Made by a program: the position numbers and the translations under genes. A stretch of DNA of 64,000 bases, from positions 7,828,951 to 7,892,950 of the forward strand of contig NZ_CP011492.1 in assembly GCF_001011035.1 (NCBI RefSeq). Direction: 5' to 3'. Positions 19,398-27,071 of this stretch are shown here, one piece after another. How positions within the stretch are numbered: the first letter of the stretch is position 1; every line of letters starts with the position of its first letter. Source of the stretch: Streptomyces sp. CNQ-509. Its GTDB lineage: Bacteria; Actinomycetota; Actinomycetes; Streptomycetales; Streptomycetaceae. The notes beneath the pieces are model-generated. The model saw nothing but the letters and a program-made list of their open reading frames with translations. It did not search any database and was not told the DNA's origin.

Positions 19398-20576
19398 ATG
19401 GCCGTACGTGGTCCGCTGCCCGTGGAACGCGAGCTGCCCACCGAGGAGTCACGCGACCTGCTGGCCCTCGTCCGCGAGCTGGTCCGGCGGGAGATCGCTC
19501 CCGTGGCCGCAGAAGAAGAGGAAGCGGGCCGCTTCCCCCGGGAGTTGTTCACCACCCTGTCGGAGTCGGGACTGCTCGCGCTGCCCTACGCGGCGGAGTA
19601 CGGCGGCGGGGAGCAGCCGTACACGGTCTACCTGCAGGTGCTGGAGGAGTTCGCCGCCGCCCGGCTGACCGTCGGTCTCGGCACCTCCGTGCACACCCTC
19701 GCCACCCACGCGGTCGCCGGCTACGGCACCGGGGAGCAGCGCAAGGAGTTCCTTCCGGCCATCCTCGGCGGCGGCCTGCTCGGCGCGTACTGCCTCTCCG
19801 AGCCCGCTTCCGGCTCCGACGCCGCCGCCCTGACCACCCGGGCCGTACGCGACGGCGACACGTGGACCCTGGACGGCACCAAGGCGTGGATCACCCACGC
19901 CGGGGTCGCCGACTTCTACACCGTCCTCGCCCGCAGCGGCGGCCCCGGCGCCGGCGGCATCACGGCCTTCCTCGTGCCCGGTGACGCCCCCGGGCTGACC
20001 GCCGCGCCGCCGGAGAAGAAGATGGGCATGAAGGGCTCGCCCACCGGCCTGCTGCACTTCGACGGGGTACGGATCCCCGACGCGCGCCGCATCGGCGAGG
20101 AGGGGCAGGGCTTCGCCATCGCGCTCGACGCTCTCGACTCGGGCCGGCTCGGGATCGCGGCGTGCGCGATCGGGGTGGCGCAGGGGGCGCTCGACACGGC
20201 GCACGGATACGCGCAGGAGCGGCAGCAGTTCGGCCGGCCCGTCGCAGACTTCCAGGGGCTGCGCTTCCTCCTCGCCGACATGGCGACGCAGATCGCGGCC
20301 GGGCGCGCGATGTACCTCGCCGCCGCGCGGCGGCGCGACGCCGGCCTGCCCTTCGCCCGGGACGCCGCGATGGCCAAGCTGTTCTGCACGGACGCGGCGA
20401 TGCGGGTGACGACCGACGCCGTGCAGGTGCTCGGCGGCTACGGCTACACGGCGGACTTCCCCGCGGAGCGCTACATGCGCGAGGCGAAGGTGCTGCAGAT
20501 CGTGGAGGGCACCAACCAGATCCAGCGCGTGGTCGTCGCGCGGCACCTGCTGGGTGCCGAGACGGACCGGGGATAA
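19398..20576 (+). CDS. Acyl-CoA dehydrogenase
   Basis: 392 aa, full family length. It shows the signatures GAYCLSEPASGSDAAAL (FAD site, near 135) and QVLGGYGYTADFPAERYMRE followed by KVLQIVEGTNQIQR, where the Glu of VEGTNQ is the usual catalytic base. It oxidises acyl-CoA to enoyl-CoA, passing electrons to ETF. The ATG at 19398 has GAGGAG 9 bases upstream. It stands alone, with no adjacent hydratase or thiolase; chain-length specificity cannot be told. Confidence 0.92.
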   Translation: MAVRGPLPVERELPTEESRDLLALVRELVRREIAPVAAEEEEAGRFPRELFTTLSESGLLALPYAAEYGGGEQPYTVYLQVLEEFAAARLTVGLGTSVHTLATHAVAGYGTGEQRKEFLPAILGGGLLGAYCLSEPASGSDAAALTTRAVRDGDTWTLDGTKAWITHAGVADFYTVLARSGGPGAGGITAFLVPGDAPGLTAAPPEKKMGMKGSPTGLLHFDGVRIPDARRIGEEGQGFAIALDALDSGRLGIAACAIGVAQGALDTAHGYAQERQQFGRPVADFQGLRFLLADMATQIAAGRAMYLAAARRRDAGLPFARDAAMAKLFCTDAAMRVTTDAVQVLGGYGYTADFPAERYMREAKVLQIVEGTNQIQRVVVARHLLGAETDRG

Positions 20577-20665
20577 CCGGGGTGCGGCAAGCCGGTCCGT
20601 AGCGCGTCGGAAGCGGCGGGGCGGGGCCGTGACGCGGCCGGGTGCCGCGGGGCGGTGCCCGGGCG

Positions 20666-21058
20666 TTACCTGCGCCGGCGCATCCCCGGCAGCCGCCGCA
20701 GCACCGGCGCGTTCCCCGTGCCGCCGACGTGCGAGAAGGGCTGGCGACGCCAGTCGAGGCCCTCGGGCAGGGTGAGCAGCACGGCCGTGTCCTCGGCGCG
20801 GGCGTCGAGCCGCGCGTCCTCGGGCACGGCGGCCGAGAGCGGGCTGCCGGAGCCGGTGCACACGGTCAGGCCGAACGGGTTCGCCGGGGTGACGCGGGCG
20901 TGCTCGGGAAGCACGTCCTCGCCCTCCAGCAGGGCGATGGGCTGGACGCAGTCCGGGCAGAGCACCCGGAAGATCAGCGAGGTCTCGGCGTAACTGCCGC
21001 CCTCCTCGTCGTCGACGGCGTCGGGATCGACGAGCTCGACATGCTCGGAACGGCGCAT
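20666..21058 (-). CDS. Conserved hypothetical protein with a CxxC pair
   Basis: 130 aa, not recognised beyond being streptomycete-like. An acidic N-terminus (VELVDPDAVDDEEGGSY) precedes VLCPDCVQPIALLEGEDVLP with one CxxC, and a further Cys lies in LTVCTGSGS. The C-terminus is basic (RRLPGMRRRR). No membrane segment or signal peptide is seen. It is divergent from the Lrp gene. The CPDC pair could bind metal, but with only one further Cys a zinc site is uncertain. Confidence 0.6.
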   Translation of the reverse strand: MRRSEHVELVDPDAVDDEEGGSYAETSLIFRVLCPDCVQPIALLEGEDVLPEHARVTPANPFGLTVCTGSGSPLSAAVPEDARLDARAEDTAVLLTLPEGLDWRRQPFSHVGGTGNAPVLRRLPGMRRRR

Positions 21059-21295
21059 GCTGCTCCCCCTCAGGTTGGGCCACCTGGACGGTCACGTGGT
21101 GGTCTCGACCACAGCAAGGATTTCCCTCGCTGTCATCCGAATAATCGTCCGCAGGGTCCCCCTCGCTCCCCGATGGACTGTGGCCTTCGTCACACGCCAC
21201 CGTGTGCGCCCCGTGCGCCCCCGAAGGCGCCCTCTCCGGCCGCCCGGCGGCCCCGGATGTACCTGACCGCCGCAAACGAAGTAAGTTGATGCGTT

Positions 21296-21736
21296 GTGGA
21301 GGAGTTGGACAGGCACATCGTGGAGCTGCTCGTCAGGGACGGGCGGATGAGCTATACGGACCTGGGCAAGGCCACCGGCCTGTCCACCTCCGCCGTGCAC
21401 CAGCGCGTGCGGCGGCTGGAGCAGCGCGGTGTGATCCGCGGCTACGGCGCCATCGTCGACCCGGAGGCCATCGGCCTGCCGATGACCGCGTTCATCTCGG
21501 TCAAGCCCTTCGACCCCAGCGCCCCCGACGACATCGCGGACCGGCTCGCCGAAGTCCCCGAGATCGAGGCGTGCCACAGCGTGGCGGGGGAGGAGAACTA
21601 CATCCTCAAGGTGCGCGTCGCCGCCCCGGCGGAGCTGGAGGACCTGCTCGCCCGCATCCGCTCGCTCGCCGGCGTCTCCACCCGCACGACCGTCGTGCTC
21701 TCCACGCCGTACGAAGCCAGGCCGCCGCGCATCTGA
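21296..21736 (+). CDS. Lrp/AsnC-family regulator
   Basis: 146 aa. The N-terminal helix-turn-helix (LDRHIVELLVRDGRMSYTDL, then GLSTSAVHQRVRRLEQRGVI) is followed by an RAM ligand-binding domain (about 65-140). The GTG at 21296 has no Shine-Dalgarno in the 20 bases before it, but TAAGTT lies at 21282-21287, where a -10 for a leaderless transcript would be. Followed by an amidohydrolase gene after 40 bases, it may control that gene or amino-acid metabolism generally. Confidence 0.88.
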   Translation: MEELDRHIVELLVRDGRMSYTDLGKATGLSTSAVHQRVRRLEQRGVIRGYGAIVDPEAIGLPMTAFISVKPFDPSAPDDIADRLAEVPEIEACHSVAGEENYILKVRVAAPAELEDLLARIRSLAGVSTRTTVVLSTPYEARPPRI

Positions 21737-21776
21737 CGGCGCGGCGCCCCCGATCCGAATCCGAGGCACCGCAGCC

Positions 21777-23462
21777 GTGACCGCCGACCGCCCCGCCGCC
21801 CGACCCGCGGAAGCCGCGAACTCCGTGCCCTCCCGGGCCGGTTCCGCCCGCCGCACCGTGCTGCTGCGCGGCGGCACCGTCCACAGCCCGGCCGACCCGT
21901 TCGCCACCGCCATGGTCGTCGAGGGCGACCGCGTCGCCTGGGTCGGCTCCGAGGGTGCGGCGGACGGCTTCGCCGGCGCCGCCGACGAGATCGTCCACCT
22001 CGAAGGCGCCCTCGTCACCCCGGCGTTCACCGATGCGCACGTGCATCTGACCGCCACCGGGCTGGCGCTGACGGGGCTCGACCTCTCCGGCGCCACCGGG
22101 CTGGCCGACGCGCTGGCCCGGATCCGCGCGTACGCCGCCGAACGTCCCGCGGACCGGGTGCTCATCGGCCAGGGATACGACGAGACCGGCTGGCCCGAGG
22201 GCCGCCCACCGGCCCGCGCGGAACTCGACGAGGCCGCCGGCGGCCGCCCGCTCTACCTCACCCGCGTCGACGTCCACTCCGCCGCCGTCAGCACCGCCCT
22301 GCTCGACCTGGTGCCCGGCGTCGCCGGCCGCGACGGCTACGCCGCCGACGCGCCGCTGACCCGCGACGCCCACCACGCCGTACGCCGCGCCGCGTACGCC
22401 GCCATGTCGCCCGCCCAGCGCGCCGCCGCGCAGGGCGCCGCCCTCGACCGGGCCGCGGCCGTCGGCATCGGCTCCGTGCACGAGTGCGCGGGCCCCGACA
22501 TCAGCGGCGAGGACGACTTCGCCGCGCTGCTCGCGCTCGCCGCCGAGCGGCCGGGGCCGCGGGTGACCGGCTACTGGGGCGAGGCGGTCACCGGCCCCGC
22601 GGACGCCCGGCGCGTCCGCGAACTCGGCGCCTTCGGCGCGGCCGGCGACTTCTGCGCCGACGGCTCCCTCGGCTCCCGTACCGCCCACCTGACGCAGCCG
22701 TACGCCGACCGCCCCGGGCACCGCGGCAACGGCTACCTGGACGCCGCCGCCGTCGCCGCCCACGTCGCCGCCTGCACCGAGGCGGGGCTCCAGGCGGGGT
22801 TCCACGCCATCGGGGACGCCGCCGTGGCCGCCGTGGTCGCCGGTGTACGGGCCGCGGCCGAGCGGGTCGGCCTGGACCGCGTACGGGCGCTGCGGCACCG
22901 CGTGGAGCACGCGGAGATGCTCACCGCGGAGACCGTCGCCGGGTTCGCGGAGCTGGCGCTCACGGCGTCCGTGCAGCCGGCGTTCGACGCCGCCTGGGGC
23001 GGCGAGGAGGGCATGTACGCCCGCCGGCTGGGAGCGGAGCGGGCGCGGGCCCTCAACCCGTACGCGGCCCTCCTGCGCGCCGGTGTGCCGCTCGCCCTCG
23101 GCTCCGACGCCCCGGTGACCCCGCTCGACCCCTGGCGCACCGTCCAGGCCGCCGCGTTCCACCGCACGCCCGAGCACCGCATCTCCGCCCGCGCCGCCTT
23201 CACCGCCCACACCCGCGGCGGCTGGCGGGCCGTCGGCCGTGACGACGCCGGGGTGCTCGTGCCCGGCGCGCCCGCGGACTACGCCGTCTGGGCGGCCGGC
23301 GACCTCGTCGTACAGGTGCCCGACGAGCGGGTCGCGAACTGGTCGACCGACCCGCGCTCCGGCACCCCGGGCCTGCCCGACCTCACGCCCGGCGCGGAAC
23401 TGCCCGTGTGCCTGCGCACCGTCGTGGCCGGAAACACCGTCCACCCGGGGCCGATCGGGTGA
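21777..23462 (+). CDS. Amidohydrolase family 3 protein (YtcJ/AepA-like)
   Basis: 561 aa, full length for metal-dependent amidohydrolase 3 proteins. The metal motif is TDAHVHLTATG (near 82-92); YLTRVDVHSAAV and the HRVEHAEM block (His-Glu-His) are present, and the metal Asp is in ALGSDAPVTPLDPW. A GTG at 21777 begins the frame; the exact start is uncertain because the first ~25 residues are Ala-rich. Family members hydrolyse amide-like substrates, mostly untested. It follows the Lrp gene in the same direction. Confidence 0.83.
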   Translation: MTADRPAARPAEAANSVPSRAGSARRTVLLRGGTVHSPADPFATAMVVEGDRVAWVGSEGAADGFAGAADEIVHLEGALVTPAFTDAHVHLTATGLALTGLDLSGATGLADALARIRAYAAERPADRVLIGQGYDETGWPEGRPPARAELDEAAGGRPLYLTRVDVHSAAVSTALLDLVPGVAGRDGYAADAPLTRDAHHAVRRAAYAAMSPAQRAAAQGAALDRAAAVGIGSVHECAGPDISGEDDFAALLALAAERPGPRVTGYWGEAVTGPADARRVRELGAFGAAGDFCADGSLGSRTAHLTQPYADRPGHRGNGYLDAAAVAAHVAACTEAGLQAGFHAIGDAAVAAVVAGVRAAAERVGLDRVRALRHRVEHAEMLTAETVAGFAELALTASVQPAFDAAWGGEEGMYARRLGAERARALNPYAALLRAGVPLALGSDAPVTPLDPWRTVQAAAFHRTPEHRISARAAFTAHTRGGWRAVGRDDAGVLVPGAPADYAVWAAGDLVVQVPDERVANWSTDPRSGTPGLPDLTPGAELPVCLRTVVAGNTVHPGPIG

Positions 23463-24092
23463 GTTAACGATCTTCGATAGGCCGAACGAAGGCCGTCCCG
23501 GGCGTAGGACCGCGGCCTGATTTCGGGACTGACCAGCCGCTTCGGCAAAACGCCACAGGTGACACGGCTGTTGACACGCAACGGGCAACGGCGGGTAGTT
23601 TCGGCCGAGTCCACCACAGGACGTCCGGCTGGATCACCTCCGCGCAGTCGTGGAACGCTCTGGGCCACGGATGGTGTGCCGCACCGGCGCCCCATCGCAG
23701 GCAGCCAGGTCCAGGACTCCGGCACGGGGGCGAGGGAGGATGGCATCCGTCGGGCTGGTGTGACCCCGGGTGGGGCCCGGACGCTCAGTAGACAACGGCC
23801 CTCGGTCGATCCGCAGCCAGCGGGTCCCAGGTCGGACCGAAGGGCGCCGGGCCCGATCCGCAGCGGCGACGGACGGGCGGGCACGGCCCCGCGAACCACC
23901 GGCCGCCGCTCCCGATTCCCCTTCCTCCGCGGCTCCGCGGCCGTCCCGGTCATCTCCCCGGACCGTCCCGCGGTACCGTTGCGCACCGCCTCGGTGCCGG
24001 ACTCCGCCGGACTCTGGCTATGGTGGGCGTCCGTCCCGCGCGGCCGTGTGCGCGCGTGGACGGCTCGAGCGGGAATTGCGGAAGGGACGGCA
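23463..24092. other. 630-bp non-coding region before ppm
   Basis: Open frames here have no coding-like codon bias. It holds a promoter-like pair at 23571-23601, a 16-base stretch CGGCTGGATCACCTCC (23626-23641) matching the 3' end of bacterial 16S rRNA, and GC-rich inverted repeats (AGGCCG/CGGCCT around 23480-23515). It may be a long leader or an unannotated small RNA. Confidence 0.5.
23571..23601 (+). promoter_or_regulatory. Candidate promoter inside the 630-bp gap
   Basis: TTGACA at 23571-23576 is a perfect -35. TAGTTT at 23596-23601 is a fair -10, but the 19-bp spacer is long. A transcript from here would run through about 490 bases of non-coding DNA before ppm. Confidence 0.35.
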
Positions 24093-24860
24093 GTGACAGA
24101 CGGGGTTCAGGGGCGCTACGGCCCGCCGGGCGGGATCCTGGTGATCATCCCCACGTACAACGAGGCCCTGAACCTCGAGTCGATCGTCTCCAGGGTGCGG
24201 GCCGCGGTGCCGGACGCCGACGTCCTGGTCGTCGACGACAACAGCCCGGACGGCACCGGGAAGCTCGCCGACGAGCTGAGCGCCGACGACGCGCACGTGC
24301 ACGTGCTGCACCGGGCGGGCAAGGAGGGCCTGGGCGCGGCGTACCTGGCCGGCTTCGGCTGGGGCCTGGAGCGGGACTACGGCGTGCTGGTCGAGATGGA
24401 CGCCGACGGCTCGCACCGGCCGGAGGAACTGCCCCGGCTGCTCACCGCGCTCAAGGGCGCCGACATGGTGCTCGGTTCCCGGTGGGTGCCCGGCGGCCGG
24501 GTCGTCAACTGGCCCAAGTCCCGGGAGTTCATCTCCCGCGGCGGCAGCGCCTACTCGCGGCTCTGGCTCGGGCTGCGCATCCGGGACGTCACCGGGGGCT
24601 ACCGCGCGTTCCGGCGGGAGACCCTGGAGGGCATCGGGCTGGCGAACATCGCCTCGCAGGGGTACTGCTTCCAGGTGGATCTGGCCCGGCGGGTGGCCGA
24701 CGGCGGCTACCACGTCGTGGAGGTCCCGATCACCTTCGTCGAGCGCGAGCGCGGCGACTCCAAGATGAGCAAGGACATCTTCGCCGAGGCGGCCTGGCGG
24801 GTGCCCGCCTGGGGCGTACGGTCCCGGCTGGGGCGGATTCTCGGCCGCAGGCACACTTGA
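24093..24860 (+). CDS. ppm1: Polyprenol monophosphomannose synthase (Ppm, GT2)
   Basis: 255 aa GT2 glycosyltransferase that moves mannose from GDP-mannose to polyprenyl phosphate at the inner membrane face, donor for protein O-mannosylation. Motifs: VIIPTYNEALNLESIV, VVDDNSPDGTG, catalytic/metal DADGSH, LGSRWVPGG and GDSKMSKDIF. It lacks the membrane-anchor and acyltransferase domains fused to some mycobacterial versions. GTG at 24093 behind GGAAGGGACGG. It is followed by fxsA and convergent rbpA, the gene neighbourhood known from S. coelicolor. Confidence 0.92.
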   Translation: MTDGVQGRYGPPGGILVIIPTYNEALNLESIVSRVRAAVPDADVLVVDDNSPDGTGKLADELSADDAHVHVLHRAGKEGLGAAYLAGFGWGLERDYGVLVEMDADGSHRPEELPRLLTALKGADMVLGSRWVPGGRVVNWPKSREFISRGGSAYSRLWLGLRIRDVTGGYRAFRRETLEGIGLANIASQGYCFQVDLARRVADGGYHVVEVPITFVERERGDSKMSKDIFAEAAWRVPAWGVRSRLGRILGRRHT

Positions 24861-24863
24861 GTC

Positions 24864-25493
24864 ATGAGCGATCGCATTCCGCAGCCGTACGAGGACCCGG
24901 CAGGTTCCGACGACCGGGGGGCGGGCCCCGGCGGCCCGGGCCGCCGCGGCGGGCCCGGTGACGGCCACGGCCGCCCGCCGCGCAGGCGCCGCTCGCTCGC
25001 CCGCACCCTGGCCCCGCTGGGCGTCGCCGCCTGGGCGCTGCTGGAGCTGTGGCTGCTGATCATGCTCGGCTCCCGGATCGGCGTCCTGGGCGTCTTCGCG
25101 GTGCTGGTGGGCGGGCTGATCCTGGGCTCGGTCGTCATCAAGCGGGCGGGCCGGCGGGCATGGCGCTCGCTCGCCGAGCAGCTTCAGCGGCAGCAGCGCG
25201 GGGAGGCGCCGGAGCCGGACCGCGCACGCGGCTCCGGCAACGGGCTGACGATGCTCGCCGGGCTGCTGCTGATGGTCCCGGGCCTGGTCACGGACGCGGC
25301 GGGGCTGCTCCTGCTGCTGCCGCCGGTACGCGCGCTGGTGCGCAGGAGCCTGACCCGCGCGATCGAGCGCTCGGCCTCCGGGAGCGACCTGGGCCAGGCG
25401 TACACGCAGGCGCGCATCCACCGCCCGGACGGCAAGGTCGTCCAGGGCGAGGTGATACGGGACGAGGACGAGGACCGGCCGCCGGAGCGCTGA
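24864..25493 (+). CDS. fxsA: FxsA-family membrane protein
   Basis: 209 aa. A Gly/Pro/Arg-rich N-terminus of ~45 residues leads to the FxsA core: two membrane helices (GVAAWALLELWLLIMLGSRI and LGVFAVLVGGLILGSVVI) and a third hydrophobic region with LMVPGLVTDAAGLLLLLPPV, the family signature. E. coli FxsA affects phage T7 exclusion; the role in actinomycetes is unknown. The ATG lies 3 bases after the ppm stop, so it is likely co-transcribed. Confidence 0.85.
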   Translation: MSDRIPQPYEDPAGSDDRGAGPGGPGRRGGPGDGHGRPPRRRRSLARTLAPLGVAAWALLELWLLIMLGSRIGVLGVFAVLVGGLILGSVVIKRAGRRAWRSLAEQLQRQQRGEAPEPDRARGSGNGLTMLAGLLLMVPGLVTDAAGLLLLLPPVRALVRRSLTRAIERSASGSDLGQAYTQARIHRPDGKVVQGEVIRDEDEDRPPER

Positions 25494-25595
25494 GCCCCGC
25501 CGGCCGGTCCGCGCCCGTCCGTCCAGTCACCCCGGGCCCGGCCGCCCGCACGGCGTACGGGCCCGGAGGCCACCATGCGCCGGCCACCGTTTCCG

Positions 25596-25648
25596 GGCAT
25601 CGGCAAGGGCCCGTCCCACTGCCGGCGGGACGGGCCCTTGCCGATGCC
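25596..25648. terminator. 22-bp bidirectional terminator between fxsA and rbpA
   Basis: The arms 25596-25617 and 25627-25648 are perfectly complementary over 22 bp (centre GGGCCCGTCCC / GGGACGGGCCC), loop 9 bases. It sits midway between convergent genes. Confidence 0.88.
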
Positions 25649-25673
25649 GTTGTTCCGGAAGCGGCGCCGCGCC

Positions 25674-26048
25674 TCAGGCCGACTTGCGGCTGTCGCGCGG
25701 ATGCACGGCGATGTTCATCGCGCCTGAGCGCAGTACCGCGAGCCGCTCGGCCAGGACCTCTTCCAGCTCGTCGCGGGTGCGCCGCTCCATGAGCATGTCC
25801 CAGTGCGTCCGGGCGGGCTTGACCTTCTTCTCCTCCGGTCCCTCGCCGTCGACGAGCAGCGCCTGGGCGCCACACGTCTTGCACTCCCACTCCGGCGGGA
25901 TCTCCGCCTCGACCGAGAACGGCATCTCGAACCGATGGCCGTTCTGGCATGCGTACTCCACCGCCTGGCGCGGGGCCAGGTCGATGCCGCGGTCCGTCTC
26001 GTAGCTGGTCACCACGAGTCGCGTGCCGCGAAGAGCTCGCTCACTCAT
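25674..26048 (-). CDS. rbpA: RNA polymerase-binding protein RbpA
   Basis: 124 aa, the same length as S. coelicolor RbpA. The protein binds sigma (group 1/2) and RNA polymerase and stabilises the open complex; it is specific to actinobacteria. Visible: N-terminal tail (MSERALRGTRLVVTSYETDR), the core with a C...C-x2-C arrangement (YACQNGHRFEMPF, ECKTCGAQ), the basic linker KKVKPARTHWDML, and the sigma-interaction helix RTRDELEEVLAERLAVLR. The ATG at 26048 gives the family N-terminus. A SigR-type promoter lies about 60 bases upstream. Confidence 0.95.
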   Translation of the reverse strand: MSERALRGTRLVVTSYETDRGIDLAPRQAVEYACQNGHRFEMPFSVEAEIPPEWECKTCGAQALLVDGEGPEEKKVKPARTHWDMLMERRTRDELEEVLAERLAVLRSGAMNIAVHPRDSRKSA

Positions 26049-26109
26049 GAATCGTTGCCTCCCGGGCTTGTCGCCCACAGGACAGGTGTCGCTGTCGTCG
26101 TCATCCGGT

Positions 26110-26136
26110 CAACGTCCGGTCGGCGATGAAGATTCC
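26110..26136 (-). promoter_or_regulatory. SigR-type promoter of rbpA
   Basis: On the minus strand GGGAAT (26136-26131) and GTT (26112-26110) are separated by exactly 18 bases, the GGAAT-N18-GTT consensus of the disulfide-stress sigma factor SigR. The rbpA start codon follows about 60 bases downstream. SigR control of rbpA is established in S. coelicolor. Confidence 0.85.
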
Positions 26137-26281
26137 CGTTCCGGGACATGCGTCGCCCGTCGTGCCGCCCCATTGCTTCTACCCACAGGCGTCCGCTTTG
26201 TCACGTGTGACGGAGATGTCACCGACTGATTTCATCTCACTGCATGCTGTAACGGTCCGCCTGCCGAGCCGGAGGCGTACA

Positions 26282-26971
26282 CTACCGCTCCGCGCCAGGA
26301 GGCACATAATTCACCTCGCGGGTGTCGCGTCGCGCTCCGCCCCGCAGGACCTCCCCGGGCCCGGCCGACGCCGGTTCCGGGATCGCGAAGACGCGCAGGA
26401 AGTACTGGGCCAGCGGTCCGATCGCGAGGGCGTAGACGACGGTGCCGGCGCCCACCGCGCCGCCGAGCACCCAGCCCGAGGCCAGCACGGTGATCTCGAT
26501 CAGGGTGCGGACCAGCCGGACGGACAGGCCGGTGCGCCGGTGCAGCCCGGTCATGAGGCCGTCGCGCGGGCCGGGGCCGTAGCGGGCGGAGATGTACAGC
26601 CCGGTGGCCACGCCGTTGAGGACGACGCCGCCGAGCATCTGCGGGATCTGCAGGGCCAGGCCGTGCACGTCGGGCAGCAGCGCGAAGGAGGCGTCCATGG
26701 CGACGCCGATCACCACTACGTTCGACACCGTGCCGAGCCCCGGGCGCTGCCTGATCGGTATCCACAGCAGCAGCACCGCAGCGCCCACCACGATCGTCGC
26801 GACGCCCATCGTCCACCCGGTCTGCTTGCCGAGCCCCTGGTGGAAGGTGTCCCACGGATCGAGCCCGATCCCGGCGCGCACCATCAGCGCGCAACTCAGC
26901 CCGTACAGGGTCAGGCCGACGTACAGATGCGCGAGCCTGCGGGCCGTACGAGATCCCCTCCAGCGCGACAA
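26282..26971 (-). CDS. YczE-type membrane protein
   Basis: 229 aa from the TTG at 26971, which has GAGGGGAG 6 bases upstream; an in-frame ATG at 27007 is the alternative. About five membrane helices. The N-terminal block AHLYVGLTLYGLSCALMVRA, then GIGLDPWDTFHQGL, is typical of the YczE family, as are GVVLNGVATGLYISARYGPGPRDGLM and GLHRRTGLSVRLVRTLIE. The function is unproven; the divergent MocR-type gene is its usual partner, and control by pyridoxal phosphate is suggested for such pairs. Confidence 0.8.
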   Translation of the reverse strand: MSRWRGSRTARRLAHLYVGLTLYGLSCALMVRAGIGLDPWDTFHQGLGKQTGWTMGVATIVVGAAVLLLWIPIRQRPGLGTVSNVVVIGVAMDASFALLPDVHGLALQIPQMLGGVVLNGVATGLYISARYGPGPRDGLMTGLHRRTGLSVRLVRTLIEITVLASGWVLGGAVGAGTVVYALAIGPLAQYFLRVFAIPEPASAGPGEVLRGGARRDTREVNYVPPGAER

Positions 26972-27071
26972 GACTGGCTCCCCTCTGGTCCTGTTGGATG
27001 GCTGCATGCCACTATGTGGACTGGGCTTGTGCAGGTGATATGGCCAATCAGGGAAAGGTGGCCTGGTTCTC

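Noticed and set aside
20577..20665. Hidden gene between the acyl-CoA dehydrogenase and the CxxC protein
   Set aside because: Too short, no ribosome-binding site, no coding-like codon pattern.
23626..23641. Partial 16S rRNA gene
   Set aside because: Only 16 bases match; flanks show no rRNA sequence. Kept only as a curiosity.
26200..26211. GTCAC-N2-GTGAC palindrome upstream of rbpA
   Set aside because: Short, found once, and not clearly placed relative to a promoter; could be chance.
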